DNA of 64,000 nucleotides from Planotetraspora thailandica (GTDB lineage: Bacteria > Actinomycetota > Actinomycetes > Streptosporangiales > Streptosporangiaceae), in the NCBI RefSeq assembly GCF_016863335.1, contig NZ_BOOR01000054.1, forward strand, positions 45,044 to 109,043, read 5' to 3'. The translations under genes were made by a program, and so were the position numbers. The notes under the pieces are model-generated. The model was not told where the DNA came from. It made no database searches and saw only the letters and a list, made by a program, of their open reading frames with translations. Shown here piece by piece: positions 1-7,148 of the stretch. Within the stretch, counting starts at the first letter, position 1, and each line of letters begins with the position of its first letter.

Positions 1-172
1 CGGTGACGCGGTAGCCGGCGAACGGCGAGCTGCCGTCGTCCTGCTTGGCGGCCAGCAGCGCCGCCGTCGCGTGGCAGACCACAGCAAGCGGCTTTCCCGA
101 GCCGAGAGCCTCGACCAGCAGCCTGCCCGAGTCGTCGTCGGACGCGAGGTCCTCCATGGGGCCGTGTCCGCG
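1..172 (-). pseudogene. DJ-1/PfpI-family protein fragment, truncated at its N-terminal side and cut by the window edge
   Basis: Read on the minus strand this stretch encodes RGHGPMEDL, then KPLAVVCHATAALLA, then SSPFAGYRVT. This is the core of DJ-1/PfpI (ThiJ, Hsp31-like) proteins: a GGHG turn, the nucleophile-elbow VCH with the catalytic cysteine, and the following GYRVT strand. Family members carry about 100 residues before the GGHG turn, beginning with a Rossmann-like strand. Here the residues before GHG (LALKDIR) do not fit that pattern and the DNA instead matches the end of an alcohol dehydrogenase on the other strand. I infer a deletion or recombination joint near position 170. The rest of the gene lies beyond the left edge, so a functional product cannot be fully excluded. 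Confidence 0.6.
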
Positions 173-298
173 GATGTCCTTGAGGGCAAGATCGAGCCAG
201 GCAAGGTCTTCACCCACACCATTCGCCTCGAGGAGGTCCCCGGTGGCTACCGCGCCATGGCCGACCGCCAGGCGATCAAGGTTCTCATCCAGATGTGA
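173..298 (+). pseudogene. 3' end remnant of a zinc-type alcohol dehydrogenase
   Basis: The plus-strand frame gives DVLEGKIEPGKVFT, then RLEEVPGGYRAMADRQAIKVL, ending at the TGA at 296-298. This is the characteristic C-terminus of medium-chain zinc alcohol dehydrogenases (a substrate-domain helix, then EVPxGYRAMxDRxAIKV). About 41 codons remain out of roughly 340-400. No upstream part of the enzyme is present: position 172 leftwards reads as a DJ-1/PfpI gene on the opposite strand. It is therefore a dead 3' fragment. It ends 17 bp before the convergent frdD stop codon. Confidence 0.6.
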
Positions 299-315
299 CC
301 ACCTTTTCATCTCGG

Positions 316-660
316 TCAAGTCAGAAGCAGAAGGCCCGCTGCCGCCGACCCGGCCAAGGCTCCGCCGTAGCAGAGCAGGTTGATCACCCTGTCGAGGTGC
401 TTGAGCTGCAGCCCGTCATACAGCGCGTAGCGGAACCGGTGAGCCCAGTGGAAGAGCGCCAGGACGCAGAGGCCGAGAAGAACGACGCGGGTCGCCGGGT
501 GGCCCAGCACGGCGGACAGGTGCGTGTAGTCGGGCGTCACCCAGCCCAGCGGGAGCGCGAGCCCGAAGAGGAACAGCAGGGCCGGGACCAACAGGGCCGA
601 CACCACACCGCCGGCACTGAACAGCAGCCACAGGAACGGTTCCATCGGACGCCTGGCCAT
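316..660 (-). CDS. frdD: Fumarate reductase membrane subunit D
   Basis: Predicted 114-residue integral membrane protein with three hydrophobic segments (about residues 8-38, 56-72 and 92-113), the usual size for FrdD. It would anchor the FrdAB catalytic dimer in the membrane together with FrdC and form part of the menaquinol site. The ATG at 660 follows the frdC stop by 3 nt and GGGGTGA forms its ribosome binding site, so it is translationally coupled as the last gene of frdABCD. The identification rests on size, topology and its position after unmistakable frdA and frdB, since FrdD sequences are weakly conserved. Confidence 0.85.
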   Translation of the reverse strand: MARRPMEPFLWLLFSAGGVVSALLVPALLFLFGLALPLGWVTPDYTHLSAVLGHPATRVVLLGLCVLALFHWAHRFRYALYDGLQLKHLDRVINLLCYGGALAGSAAAGLLLLT

Positions 661-663
661 CGT

Positions 664-1074
664 TCACCCCAGTATCAGAAAGATCACGAGCGCCGATGCG
701 AGCATCCAGGCCACGAGGTCGCCCACGCCGATCACGGCAGGCGGCAGGCGCCTGCCGCGCAGCCGTACGACCATCGCGTGCGGCGAGAGCGTGAACAGCC
801 AGGTGACGGCGTGGAGCAGGATGAAGCACAGCGCGACCACGTTCAGCAGGAGCAGCCCCGGCGTGGCGCTCCAGTCCACGAACCTCCGGTAGTCCTCCGG
901 CCCCTGAGCGACCGCGTTCACCAGCAGCAAGAGGAACACCACGAACCACGCCACGAAGACGCTGCTCAGCTCGCGGAGCACGAACAGCAGGTAGGAGCGG
1001 CGGCGCAGCCACCAGAAGACCGGGACGCGAGGCCGGTGCCACCGGGGGTGGAAGGGCGTGTACTCGACCTTCAT
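664..1074 (-). CDS. frdC: Fumarate reductase membrane subunit C
   Basis: 136-residue hydrophobic protein. It begins [23 protein letters not shown], close to the Y-x-P-x-x-x-x-W-W start of enterobacterial FrdC, and has three membrane helices (about 25-50, 68-92 and 113-136). It pairs with FrdD as the quinone-binding anchor of a four-subunit fumarate reductase. The ATG at 1074 overlaps the frdB stop (ATGA), so the longer open frame upstream is not used. A two-protein FrdC/FrdD anchor, rather than one large diheme SdhC, places the enzyme in the Escherichia coli/Mycobacterium tuberculosis type of complex. Confidence 0.88.
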   Translation of the reverse strand: MKVEYTPFHPRWHRPRVPVFWWLRRRSYLLFVLRELSSVFVAWFVVFLLLLVNAVAQGPEDYRRFVDWSATPGLLLLNVVALCFILLHAVTWLFTLSPHAMVVRLRGRRLPPAVIGVGDLVAWMLASALVIFLILG

Positions 1075-1814
1075 CGTGCCCCCCGTGGGAGCAGAAGGGT
1101 CTTGAGGGCGTCCATGGCCGCCGTGAACTTGTAGCGCTGGATGGCGCCGGCCGGGTCGACGTCCTTCGGGCACACCGCGCTGCACTCGCCCACGAACGTG
1201 CAGGCCCAGATGCCGTCGGCCGACGAGAGGACGTCCATCCGCTCCGCGGAGCCCTGGTCACGCGAGTCGAGGTTGTAGCGCTGGGCGAGAGCGATGGCGG
1301 CGGGGCCGAGGAAGTCCTGGTCGAGCGCGTAAACGGGGCAGGCCGAATAGCAGAGCATGCAGTTGATGCACATGCTGAACTGCTCGTACTCTTCGCGCTC
1401 CGCCGGCAGCTGGAGATGCTCTTCTTTTGCCGGTCGTTCCTGCTCGGAGCGGATGAGCCAGGGCTTGACCCGCGGCAATTTGCGCATGAAGTCGCCGATG
1501 TCCACAACGAGATCGCGCACGATGGGGAAGTTCGACAGCGGCTCGATGCGAATCGGACCTGGAGCGTATTCCTTCAGGAAGGTGGCGCACGTCAGCTTCG
1601 GCTCGCCGTTGACGATCATGCCGCAGCTCCCGCAGACGCCCATCCGGCAGGACCAGCGGTAGGAGAGCGTGCCGTCCAGGTGGTCCTTGATGTGGTTCAG
1701 GCCGTCGAGGACCACCCACTCCTTGCGCAGCGGTATGTCGTACTCCTGCGCCGTCGGCTCGGTATCGCTTTCCGGCCGGTAGCGGGTCACCCGCAGGGTG
1801 ATGCGATCCGCCAT
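1071..1814 (-). CDS. frdB: Fumarate reductase iron-sulfur subunit
   Basis: 247-residue subunit that carries electrons from quinol to the flavin. The N-terminal ferredoxin domain holds the [2Fe-2S] ligands C56, C61, C64 and C76 ([12 protein letters not shown]). The C-terminal domain has the [14 protein letters not shown] motif for the [4Fe-4S] cluster, then [17 protein letters not shown], which completes the [3Fe-4S] and [4Fe-4S] clusters. All ligands are present, so the protein looks intact. The start at 1814 is chosen because GGGAGGTGA sits just upstream; a longer frame exists but lacks such a site. It lies 5 nt after frdA and overlaps frdC by 4 nt. Confidence 0.95.
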   Translation of the reverse strand: MADRITLRVTRYRPESDTEPTAQEYDIPLRKEWVVLDGLNHIKDHLDGTLSYRWSCRMGVCGSCGMIVNGEPKLTCATFLKEYAPGPIRIEPLSNFPIVRDLVVDIGDFMRKLPRVKPWLIRSEQERPAKEEHLQLPAEREEYEQFSMCINCMLCYSACPVYALDQDFLGPAAIALAQRYNLDSRDQGSAERMDVLSSADGIWACTFVGECSAVCPKDVDPAGAIQRYKFTAAMDALKTLLLPRGAR

Positions 1815-1819
1815 GAGAG

Positions 1820-3571
1820 TCACCTCCCGTACACCCGCTCGCCCGGGGGCCACCGGGTGATCGTGACCGGCAGATACTCCACGCGCCGTGATCCGTCGGC
1901 GTCGCGACAGACAAGCGAGTTGGCGAGGAATCTGCGATCGTCACGGAGCGGGAAATCGACGCGCTGGTGCGCTCCGCGCGACTCCTCGCGCAGCAGCGCA
2001 CAGTGAACGATGCTTTCCGCCACGTCGAGCATGAACGAAAGCTCGAGAGCGGCGAGCAGTTGGGTGTTGAAGGTCCGGCTGCGATCATCGAGGCGCGCGC
2101 AGCGGAACCGCGCCTGCAAAGCGCTCAGCTTGTCCGCGGCCTTGGCGAGTGAATCCCGCGAACGGTAGATTCCCGCGCCTTCCTCCATGGTCGCCCGCAT
2201 CTCCTGCCGGATGACGGAGATCGGTTCCTTCCCGTCGTCGCGACCGAGCAGGTCGCGTTCCAGCCGCCGTCGCTCCTCCTCCGCCTGCGCCCACACGCCC
2301 GGCCGTACGGCGCCGCCTGTGCCGCGCACGCCCGAGGCATACGAAGCGGCGGCCCGCCCGGCACGGGCGCCGAACACGAGCAGTTCGGACAGCGAGTTGG
2401 AACCGAGGCGGTTGGCGCCGTTGATCGTGACGCAGGCGGTCTCGCCGGCGGCGAACAATCCCTCCAGGGGAGTGGCGCCGTGGACGTCGGTGTGAACCCC
2501 GCCCATCATGTAGTGCACGACCGGCCGCACGCGGATCAGCTCGCGGACGGGGTCGATGTCCTCGTAACTGCGGCATAGCTCCCGTACGAAGGGAAGCCTG
2601 GCGTCGATGACCGTCTCTCCGAGGTGGCGCAGGTCCAGGTGCACGACGGGCCCGTAGGGCGTGTCGACGGTCCGGCCCTTCTCGACCTCCTTGACGAACG
2701 CCTGCGACAGACGATCACGCGGACCGAGTTCCATGCTGCGCAGCACGGGCGTGGGTGAGGGCGTGCCGAGGTCATAGTCCTGCAGATAGCGGTAGCCGTC
2801 CTTGTTGATCAGCCAGCCGCCCTCGGCCCGAGCCGCCTCCGTGATGAGGATGCCCGTGAACGGCAGGCCGGTCGGGTGATACTGAACGAACTCCATGTCC
2901 TTGAGCGGGGCACCCGCCCGGTAGGCCAGGCCCATGCCGTCGCCGGTCTTTATGGCGGCATTGGTGGTGAACGGATAGATCTGCCCGCACCCGCCCGTGC
3001 ACAGGATGACCGCCTTGGCGGTGATGGCCTCGATCCTGCCGGAAATCAGCTCCACAGCGACCACACCGGCCACGCGGCCGTCGTCGACGAGCAACTTCGT
3101 CACGTACCACTCGTCGTAACGAGCGATGCGATCGCACTGGAGGGAGGTCTGGAACAGCGTGTGAAGCAGGTGGAAGCCTGTCTTGTCGGCGGCGAACCAC
3201 GTGCGCATCTTCCTCATTCCGCCGAACGGCCGTACGGCCACGCGTCCGTCGGGATCGCGGCTCCAGGGGCAGCCCCAATGCTCCAGCCTGAGCAGTTCCT
3301 CGGGCGCTTCCTTGACGAATATCTCGACGGCGTCCTGAGCGCACAACCAATCTCCGCCTGAGATCGTGTCGTAGGCGTGCTCGTCGAGGCTGTCATCAGG
3401 TCGGATGACGGCTGCGGCGCCGCCCTCGGCCGAGACCGTGTGGCTGCGCATCGGATACACCTTGGAGACGATCGCCACGCTCAGACGCGGATCGTCATCC
3501 GTGACGGCGATCGCCGCGCGCAACCCCGCGCCACCGCCGCCCACGATCAGAACATCATGCGAAAGCGTCAT
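1820..3571 (-). CDS. frdA: Fumarate reductase flavoprotein subunit
   Basis: 583-residue flavoprotein that reduces fumarate to succinate (or the reverse) in the cytoplasm. The N-terminus has the FAD-binding [21 protein letters not shown] contains the histidine that covalently binds [16 protein letters not shown] and [10 protein letters not shown] are further family signatures of the FAD and dicarboxylate site. It is full length compared with FrdA/SdhA (about 580-600). The ATG at 3571 is preferred; a GTG two codons upstream is also possible. It is the first gene of frdABCD, so the operon promoter should lie in the short gap before the small gene at 3636-3869. Fumarate reductase rather than succinate dehydrogenase is inferred from the FrdC/FrdD anchors. 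Confidence 0.93.
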   Translation of the reverse strand: MTLSHDVLIVGGGGAGLRAAIAVTDDDPRLSVAIVSKVYPMRSHTVSAEGGAAAVIRPDDSLDEHAYDTISGGDWLCAQDAVEIFVKEAPEELLRLEHWGCPWSRDPDGRVAVRPFGGMRKMRTWFAADKTGFHLLHTLFQTSLQCDRIARYDEWYVTKLLVDDGRVAGVVAVELISGRIEAITAKAVILCTGGCGQIYPFTTNAAIKTGDGMGLAYRAGAPLKDMEFVQYHPTGLPFTGILITEAARAEGGWLINKDGYRYLQDYDLGTPSPTPVLRSMELGPRDRLSQAFVKEVEKGRTVDTPYGPVVHLDLRHLGETVIDARLPFVRELCRSYEDIDPVRELIRVRPVVHYMMGGVHTDVHGATPLEGLFAAGETACVTINGANRLGSNSLSELLVFGARAGRAAASYASGVRGTGGAVRPGVWAQAEEERRRLERDLLGRDDGKEPISVIRQEMRATMEEGAGIYRSRDSLAKAADKLSALQARFRCARLDDRSRTFNTQLLAALELSFMLDVAESIVHCALLREESRGAHQRVDFPLRDDRRFLANSLVCRDADGSRRVEYLPVTITRWPPGERVYGR

Positions 3572-3635
3572 GGCCACGCCATCAACTCGGAGCGATGTTG
3601 CCTTCAGCTAGGTGTGCCGGCTGGGGTCAGAGCCG

Positions 3636-3869
3636 TCACAATCCATGGTTCGCGCCGACCTCGTCCCGGACGACCTTCCCGTCGTGCCGGACGGCTGTCA
3701 TCTCGATGCTGCCATCGTGATATTCGTGACGGCTCCTGCGGCAGCCGCAGGAAAAGTACTCTTCCCGGATGACCAGGCCATCTCCGTCATCGTCCAGGTA
3801 GTGCTCGCCGTCCACGGTCTTTCCGCACGGCGCCTTCTCACCGGTGAAACGGGTTCTCGTGCCAATCAT
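3636..3869 (-). CDS. Small conserved-type hypothetical protein with CGC motif
   Basis: 77-residue acidic/polar protein of unknown function, without signal peptide or membrane segment. It begins MIGTRTRFTGEKAPCGKTVDG and has a later SCGCRRSRHEYHDGS. Together with the upstream CGK cysteine this could bind a metal or form a disulfide, but the pattern is not a standard zinc finger. The ATG at 3869 follows a G-rich GGGGGCGGA site, which is why the longer frame upstream is rejected. It is co-directional with frdA, 64 bp upstream of it, and may share its transcript. It resembles short orphan proteins common in actinomycetes; I cannot assign a role. Confidence 0.6.
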   Translation of the reverse strand: MIGTRTRFTGEKAPCGKTVDGEHYLDDDGDGLVIREEYFSCGCRRSRHEYHDGSIEMTAVRHDGKVVRDEVGANHGL

Positions 3870-4170
3870 CGTCCGCCCCCCTGTAGACGGCTGGACGCCC
3901 CGGACAGCCGGCAAATCCCGGCTCCACGCGCCGCGGTGAGCCCGGGGCCACACCACGAACGCGTTCGGTGTCCTTTTTCCAGCCTCTCACCCAGGAGACG
4001 CTGGGGAAAGACCCGCGATCAAGATCCCCGAGGCGGACGGCGCAGGCTCCGGAGTGACATCTGATGCCGATGGTGGCACTGGTGCCCGTTCTAGGCCTGC
4101 CGGCCCGTCGGTGCGGGCTGGGCGGCGATGGCTCCGTGGATGATCTGTCTGATTCGTGCGGGAGACTGGG
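3870..4170. other. 301-bp intergenic region, no gene recognised
   Basis: Nothing coding is convincing here. A minus-strand stretch at about 4093-4165 reads SPARIRQIIHGAIAAQPAP and stops at a TAG, without a usable start; it may be a decayed gene end. The part next to 3870 should hold the promoter of the minus-strand small gene. Confidence 0.5.
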
Positions 4171-4722
4171 TCAGCTCACCGTCGGGTGGCAGAGGGCGGT
4201 CAAGCGGGGCAGCCGGCGGCGCATCTCCTCACGGTCGTCGAAGTCGAAATCCCACGCCGGGTCGAGCGGCGGATGCCTGATCGTGAAGGTGCCCTCCGGC
4301 GGCTCCTCACCGGTCACCGCCTGATAGGCGTTCCAGACGGCGCTTAAGACGGCGTCGCCCTCGAGGTCGTCGCCTCGGGCGCACGCGTCGGCGACCACGG
4401 GCAGGTCCGCGAGGCTGTCGGGGTCGGCGAGCGCCTGGCCGTACACGGTCTCACCCTGGGCGATGAGCCAGCCGCGGAAGTAGTCGAACCCGTCGTCGGA
4501 CGCTCCGCCGTTGATCAGATAGGCCGCCGCCCACAGGTCCGCCCGATAGGAGGCCGTGAGCAGGTCCCACAGTGGCTGGTCGAAGGCGATGATCTCCGCG
4601 GGGTCGCGCCGCGAGAGCAGGGCGGTCATCTGTTCGGCGACCTCGTCGGCGTCGTCGCGGGTCACGTCGTCGAGGGCGGCGCGGGCCTGTTCCACCAGGC
4701 GCCACACGTCGTCGGTGTTCAT
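4171..4722 (-). CDS. DUF4240 domain protein
   Basis: 183-residue soluble protein of the DUF4240 type. The family core is seen as DLWAAAYLINGGASDDGFDYFRGWLIAQG, then DLEGDAVLSAVWNAYQAVTGEEPP. These proteins are widespread single-domain cytoplasmic proteins of unknown biochemical function in actinomycetes; some sit in toxin or immunity contexts, but nothing here supports that. It is acidic and has no signal peptide or membrane helix. The ATG at 4722 opens the frame. It is flanked upstream by the lrp-type gene on the same strand (42 bp away). Confidence 0.75.
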   Translation of the reverse strand: MNTDDVWRLVEQARAALDDVTRDDADEVAEQMTALLSRRDPAEIIAFDQPLWDLLTASYRADLWAAAYLINGGASDDGFDYFRGWLIAQGETVYGQALADPDSLADLPVVADACARGDDLEGDAVLSAVWNAYQAVTGEEPPEGTFTIRHPPLDPAWDFDFDDREEMRRRLPRLTALCHPTVS

Positions 4723-4746
4723 GACCGCAGACTGTACGCGGCGCCC

Positions 4747-4774
4747 CCGTCAGAATTCGGCCGTCAGAATTCGG
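4747..4774. repeat. 14-bp perfect tandem duplication
   Basis: CCGTCAGAATTCGG occurs at 4747-4760 and again, immediately adjacent, at 4761-4774. The second copy contains the stop codon of the Lrp/AsnC gene (4764-4766). The extra copy is probably a recent slippage duplication. Confidence 0.8.
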
Positions 4775-5219
4775 CGGGTCCCTGGGGGCCGCGATAGGGC
4801 AGCGTGCGGCTGTAGACGAGGTTGGTGGTCGTGCTGCCGAACTGCGCCAGCTCGTCGACGAGCTTTTCGAGATGGGCCATGGACGCCGCGGCCACCTTCA
4901 GCGTGTAGCAGTCGTCTCCCGTGGTCCGCAGGCATTCCAGGATCTCCTGGCGTTCCCCGAGCAGTTGGTGCAGCGGCTGGTGCCGGCTGCCGGGATATTT
5001 GAGCCGTACGACGGCCAGTACGGCGAAGCCGGCCTTGTCCAGATCGACCTCGGCGTGGTAACCGGTGATGACGCCCGCCGTCTCCAGGCGCCTGACCCGC
5101 TCGGTCGTCGCCGAGGCGCCGAGGTTCACCCGCCGCGCGAGCTCGGTGAGCGGCAGCCGCCCGTCACGCTGGAGCTCCACGAGGATCGCCCAGTCGGTCG
5201 CGTCAAGACTCTCGGCCAT
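4764..5219 (-). CDS. Lrp/AsnC family transcriptional regulator
   Basis: 151 residues, the normal length for Lrp/AsnC. The N-terminal winged helix reads LDATDWAILVELQRDGRLPLTELARRVNLGASATTERVRRLETAGVITGY. The C-terminal RAM (ligand-binding) half is SRHQPLHQLLGERQEILECLRTTGDDCYTLKVAAASMAHLEKLVDEL. Such proteins sense amino acids or related metabolites and act as dimers to octamers. It is divergent from a luciferase-like oxidoreductase and a nucleoside deaminase, which are its likely targets. An inverted repeat directly before its start (5227-5242) is a plausible autoregulatory site. The ATG at 5219 is chosen because the domain begins there. Confidence 0.9.
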   Translation of the reverse strand: MAESLDATDWAILVELQRDGRLPLTELARRVNLGASATTERVRRLETAGVITGYHAEVDLDKAGFAVLAVVRLKYPGSRHQPLHQLLGERQEILECLRTTGDDCYTLKVAAASMAHLEKLVDELAQFGSTTTNLVYSRTLPYRGPQGPAEF

Positions 5220-5226
5220 TTGGTCA

Positions 5227-5242
5227 GAATACCGTGATATTC
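5227..5242. promoter_or_regulatory. Candidate Lrp/AsnC operator
   Basis: GAATA-N6-TATTC, a perfect inverted repeat 8 bp upstream of the lrp-type start codon and in the divergent promoter region. Its size and A+T-rich arms fit the Lrp/AsnC family, but binding is inferred. Confidence 0.4.
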
Positions 5243-5312
5243 CCGGCTGATCGGCGCATAGGCCGTGGACTATCCCTTCATTAGAAATACTCCGAAAACT
5301 AATCTTGTGCTG

Positions 5313-6197
5313 GTGCGAATAGGAGTGAACGTCCCGAACTTCGGGCCTGGCACCGACCCCGGCGTCCTGCGCGCCTGGGCGCAGACCGTGGAGGACCTGG
5401 GCTACGACCTGCTCATGGTCTCCGACCACGTCGCCGTGACGCCCGACGTCGCAGAGCAGTATCCGGCGCCCTTCTACGAGCCCTTCACCACACTCGCGTG
5501 GCTGGCCGGCATCACGAGCCGGGTGCGTCTCGGTACGACGGTGCTGATCATGCCGTACCGGCATCCGCTGCTCGTCGCGCGCATGGCCGCCGGCATCGAC
5601 CGGATCTCCGGAGGGCGGCTTGTCCTCGGCGTGGGCGTCGGCTGGGCGCGGCAGGAGTTCGAGGCGCTCGGCGTCCCGTTCGAACGGCGCGGGCAGTTGA
5701 CCGACGAGCACCTGCGTGCCGTACTCGCCGCCTGGCGGAACACCGACGACTACCAAACCGGGCCGATTCCGATCTGGGTGGGCGGCAACAGCGACGCCGC
5801 GCTGCGCCGGGCGGTCCGCCTCGGCGACGCCTGGCATCCGCTCCGGTTCACGCCCGGCTGGTTGCGCGGCGCGCTGGACAGGCTGGCGACCATCGCGGAC
5901 GAGGAACGACGCCCGCCGCCCGCCTTGGCCCCGCGCATCGCGCTGCGGCTGGCCGGCTCCCCGGTCACCGCCCCCGGCCGGCTGATGGGAGAGGGCACGA
6001 TCGACCAGATTCTCGGCGACCTGGAAGACGTGCGCGTGCTCGGCGCCGAGACGGTGCTCCTCGACCCGTTCAACGGCGATCCCGACGAGACGCGCCGTCC
6101 GGAAGAGGCGTGGAGCGCGCTCACGACCGTGGCCGGGCACTGGAACTCCAAGCACGGGAACCTCGGCACAGACCCCACAGGAGCGGAACGACCATGA
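5313..6197 (+). CDS. LLM-class (probably F420-dependent) oxidoreductase
   Basis: 294-residue TIM-barrel enzyme of the luciferase-like monooxygenase superfamily. The start RIGVNVPNFGPG, SDHVAVTP near residue 45, the barrel strand LGTTVLIMPYRHPLLVARMAAGIDRISGGRLVLGVGVGW and the later PIWVGGNSDAALRRAVRLGDAW are typical of actinobacterial F420-dependent members. The substrate is unknown. GTG 5313 is preferred because family proteins begin (M)RIGxNxPxFG; a GTG two codons earlier is possible. There is no clear Shine-Dalgarno sequence, so the message may be nearly leaderless, and an A+T-rich tract at 5275-5305 lies where the promoter would be. It overlaps the next gene by ATGA. Confidence 0.85.
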   Translation: MRIGVNVPNFGPGTDPGVLRAWAQTVEDLGYDLLMVSDHVAVTPDVAEQYPAPFYEPFTTLAWLAGITSRVRLGTTVLIMPYRHPLLVARMAAGIDRISGGRLVLGVGVGWARQEFEALGVPFERRGQLTDEHLRAVLAAWRNTDDYQTGPIPIWVGGNSDAALRRAVRLGDAWHPLRFTPGWLRGALDRLATIADEERRPPPALAPRIALRLAGSPVTAPGRLMGEGTIDQILGDLEDVRVLGAETVLLDPFNGDPDETRRPEEAWSALTTVAGHWNSKHGNLGTDPTGAERP

Positions 6198-6619
6198 CGC
6201 ATGACGACGAGAAGTTTCTCCGCCGGGCGATCCGGCTCGCGGCCGATTCACGGGCGGCAGGAGACGCGCCGTTCGGTTCCCTCCTGGTGGGCCCGGACGG
6301 CACCGTTTTGGCTGAGGACCACAACACGGTCCTCAGCGACGGGGACATCTCGGCACACCCGGAGCTGAAACTGGCCCGATGGGCGGCCAGGGAGCTGGAT
6401 CCCGCCACCGCCGCCGCGACCACGATGTACACCAGTTGCCAGCCCTGCGGAATGTGCGCCGGCGCCATCGAAAGGTCCGGCCTGGGCCGCGTCGTCTTCG
6501 CGCTGTCCGCCGAACAACTCGCCGACCTCAAACCGCACGCCTCTTCGGCCGGCGTACGGCAGGACGGCCCCGCCCTGCTGGAAGAGGCGCGGGTTCCCGT
6601 CGAGGGCTACTACCGGTGA
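6194..6619 (+). CDS. Nucleoside/nucleobase deaminase of the CDA fold
   Basis: 141-residue zinc-dependent deaminase related to guanine deaminase and TadA. The zinc/proton-shuttle motif appears as AHPELKLARWA, where HPE replaces the more usual HAE. The second motif is TSCQPCGMCAGAI (PCxxC), giving two zinc cysteines. It should hydrolytically deaminate a purine or pyrimidine base or nucleoside; which one is not visible in the sequence. It overlaps the LLM oxidoreductase by 4 bp (ATGA), so the two are co-translated and probably act in one catabolic route controlled by the divergent Lrp/AsnC protein. Confidence 0.85.
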   Translation: MTHDDEKFLRRAIRLAADSRAAGDAPFGSLLVGPDGTVLAEDHNTVLSDGDISAHPELKLARWAARELDPATAAATTMYTSCQPCGMCAGAIERSGLGRVVFALSAEQLADLKPHASSAGVRQDGPALLEEARVPVEGYYR

Positions 6620-6731
6620 CGCGGGCACGTCCGTAGGCTCGGTCGTGGCCGGCCCATGTCCGGTACGGCAGAGCGGCCCCGACGTCTCCGGTGCACGGCG
6701 CCACGGCGGTGCCGGCGGACAGGAGAAGACC

Positions 6732-7148
6732 GTGAAATACATGATCCTGAGCTACGCCTCGCAGCAGGACTACGACAACATGGCCGGGCAGCCGTCCGGC
6801 ACGCCCGCCTGGTCGCCGGAGGATTTCGCGGCGATGGGCGCGTTCATGGAGGAGTTCAACAAGAGCCTGGAGGAGTCCGGCGAGCTCGTCGAGACGCGGG
6901 GCCTCGTCGCGCCCGTCCACACCCGGAGGGTCGGGTCGCAGGACGGCGTCATCGTCGTGACGGACGGTCCGTACGCGGAGACCCAGGAGGTGCTCGCCGG
7001 CTACTGGATCGTGGAGTGCGACAGCTTCGACCGGGCGACCCAGATCGCCGCCCGGCTGGGGGAGTGCCCCGCTCCGCCGCAGGTCGCCGCGCGGGCCTAC
7101 GCGGACGTGCGGCCTCTCGCCGAGTCGCGGTCCGACCTGGAGTTCTGA
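6732..7148 (+). CDS. YCII-related domain protein (sigma-factor partner)
   Basis: 138-residue protein of the YCII/DGPF family: MKYMILSYASQQDY at the start, then VVTDGPYAETQEVLAGYWIVECDSFDRATQIAARL, the DGPF-like core. These small alpha/beta barrels are commonly encoded directly before an ECF sigma factor with a C-terminal SnoaL-like/TPR extension, as here. Their biochemical role in those pairs is unsettled. The GTG at 6732 follows GGACAGGAG and starts the conserved fold, so the longer upstream frame is rejected. Its stop overlaps the first possible codon of the sigma gene. Confidence 0.85.
   Translation: MKYMILSYASQQDYDNMAGQPSGTPAWSPEDFAAMGAFMEEFNKSLEESGELVETRGLVAPVHTRRVGSQDGVIVVTDGPYAETQEVLAGYWIVECDSFDRATQIAARLGECPAPPQVAARAYADVRPLAESRSDLEF

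Noticed and set aside
71..298. A complete 75-residue plus-strand gene
   Set aside because: Only the last 41 codons resemble a protein (alcohol dehydrogenase end); the first part is the antisense of a DJ-1/PfpI gene.
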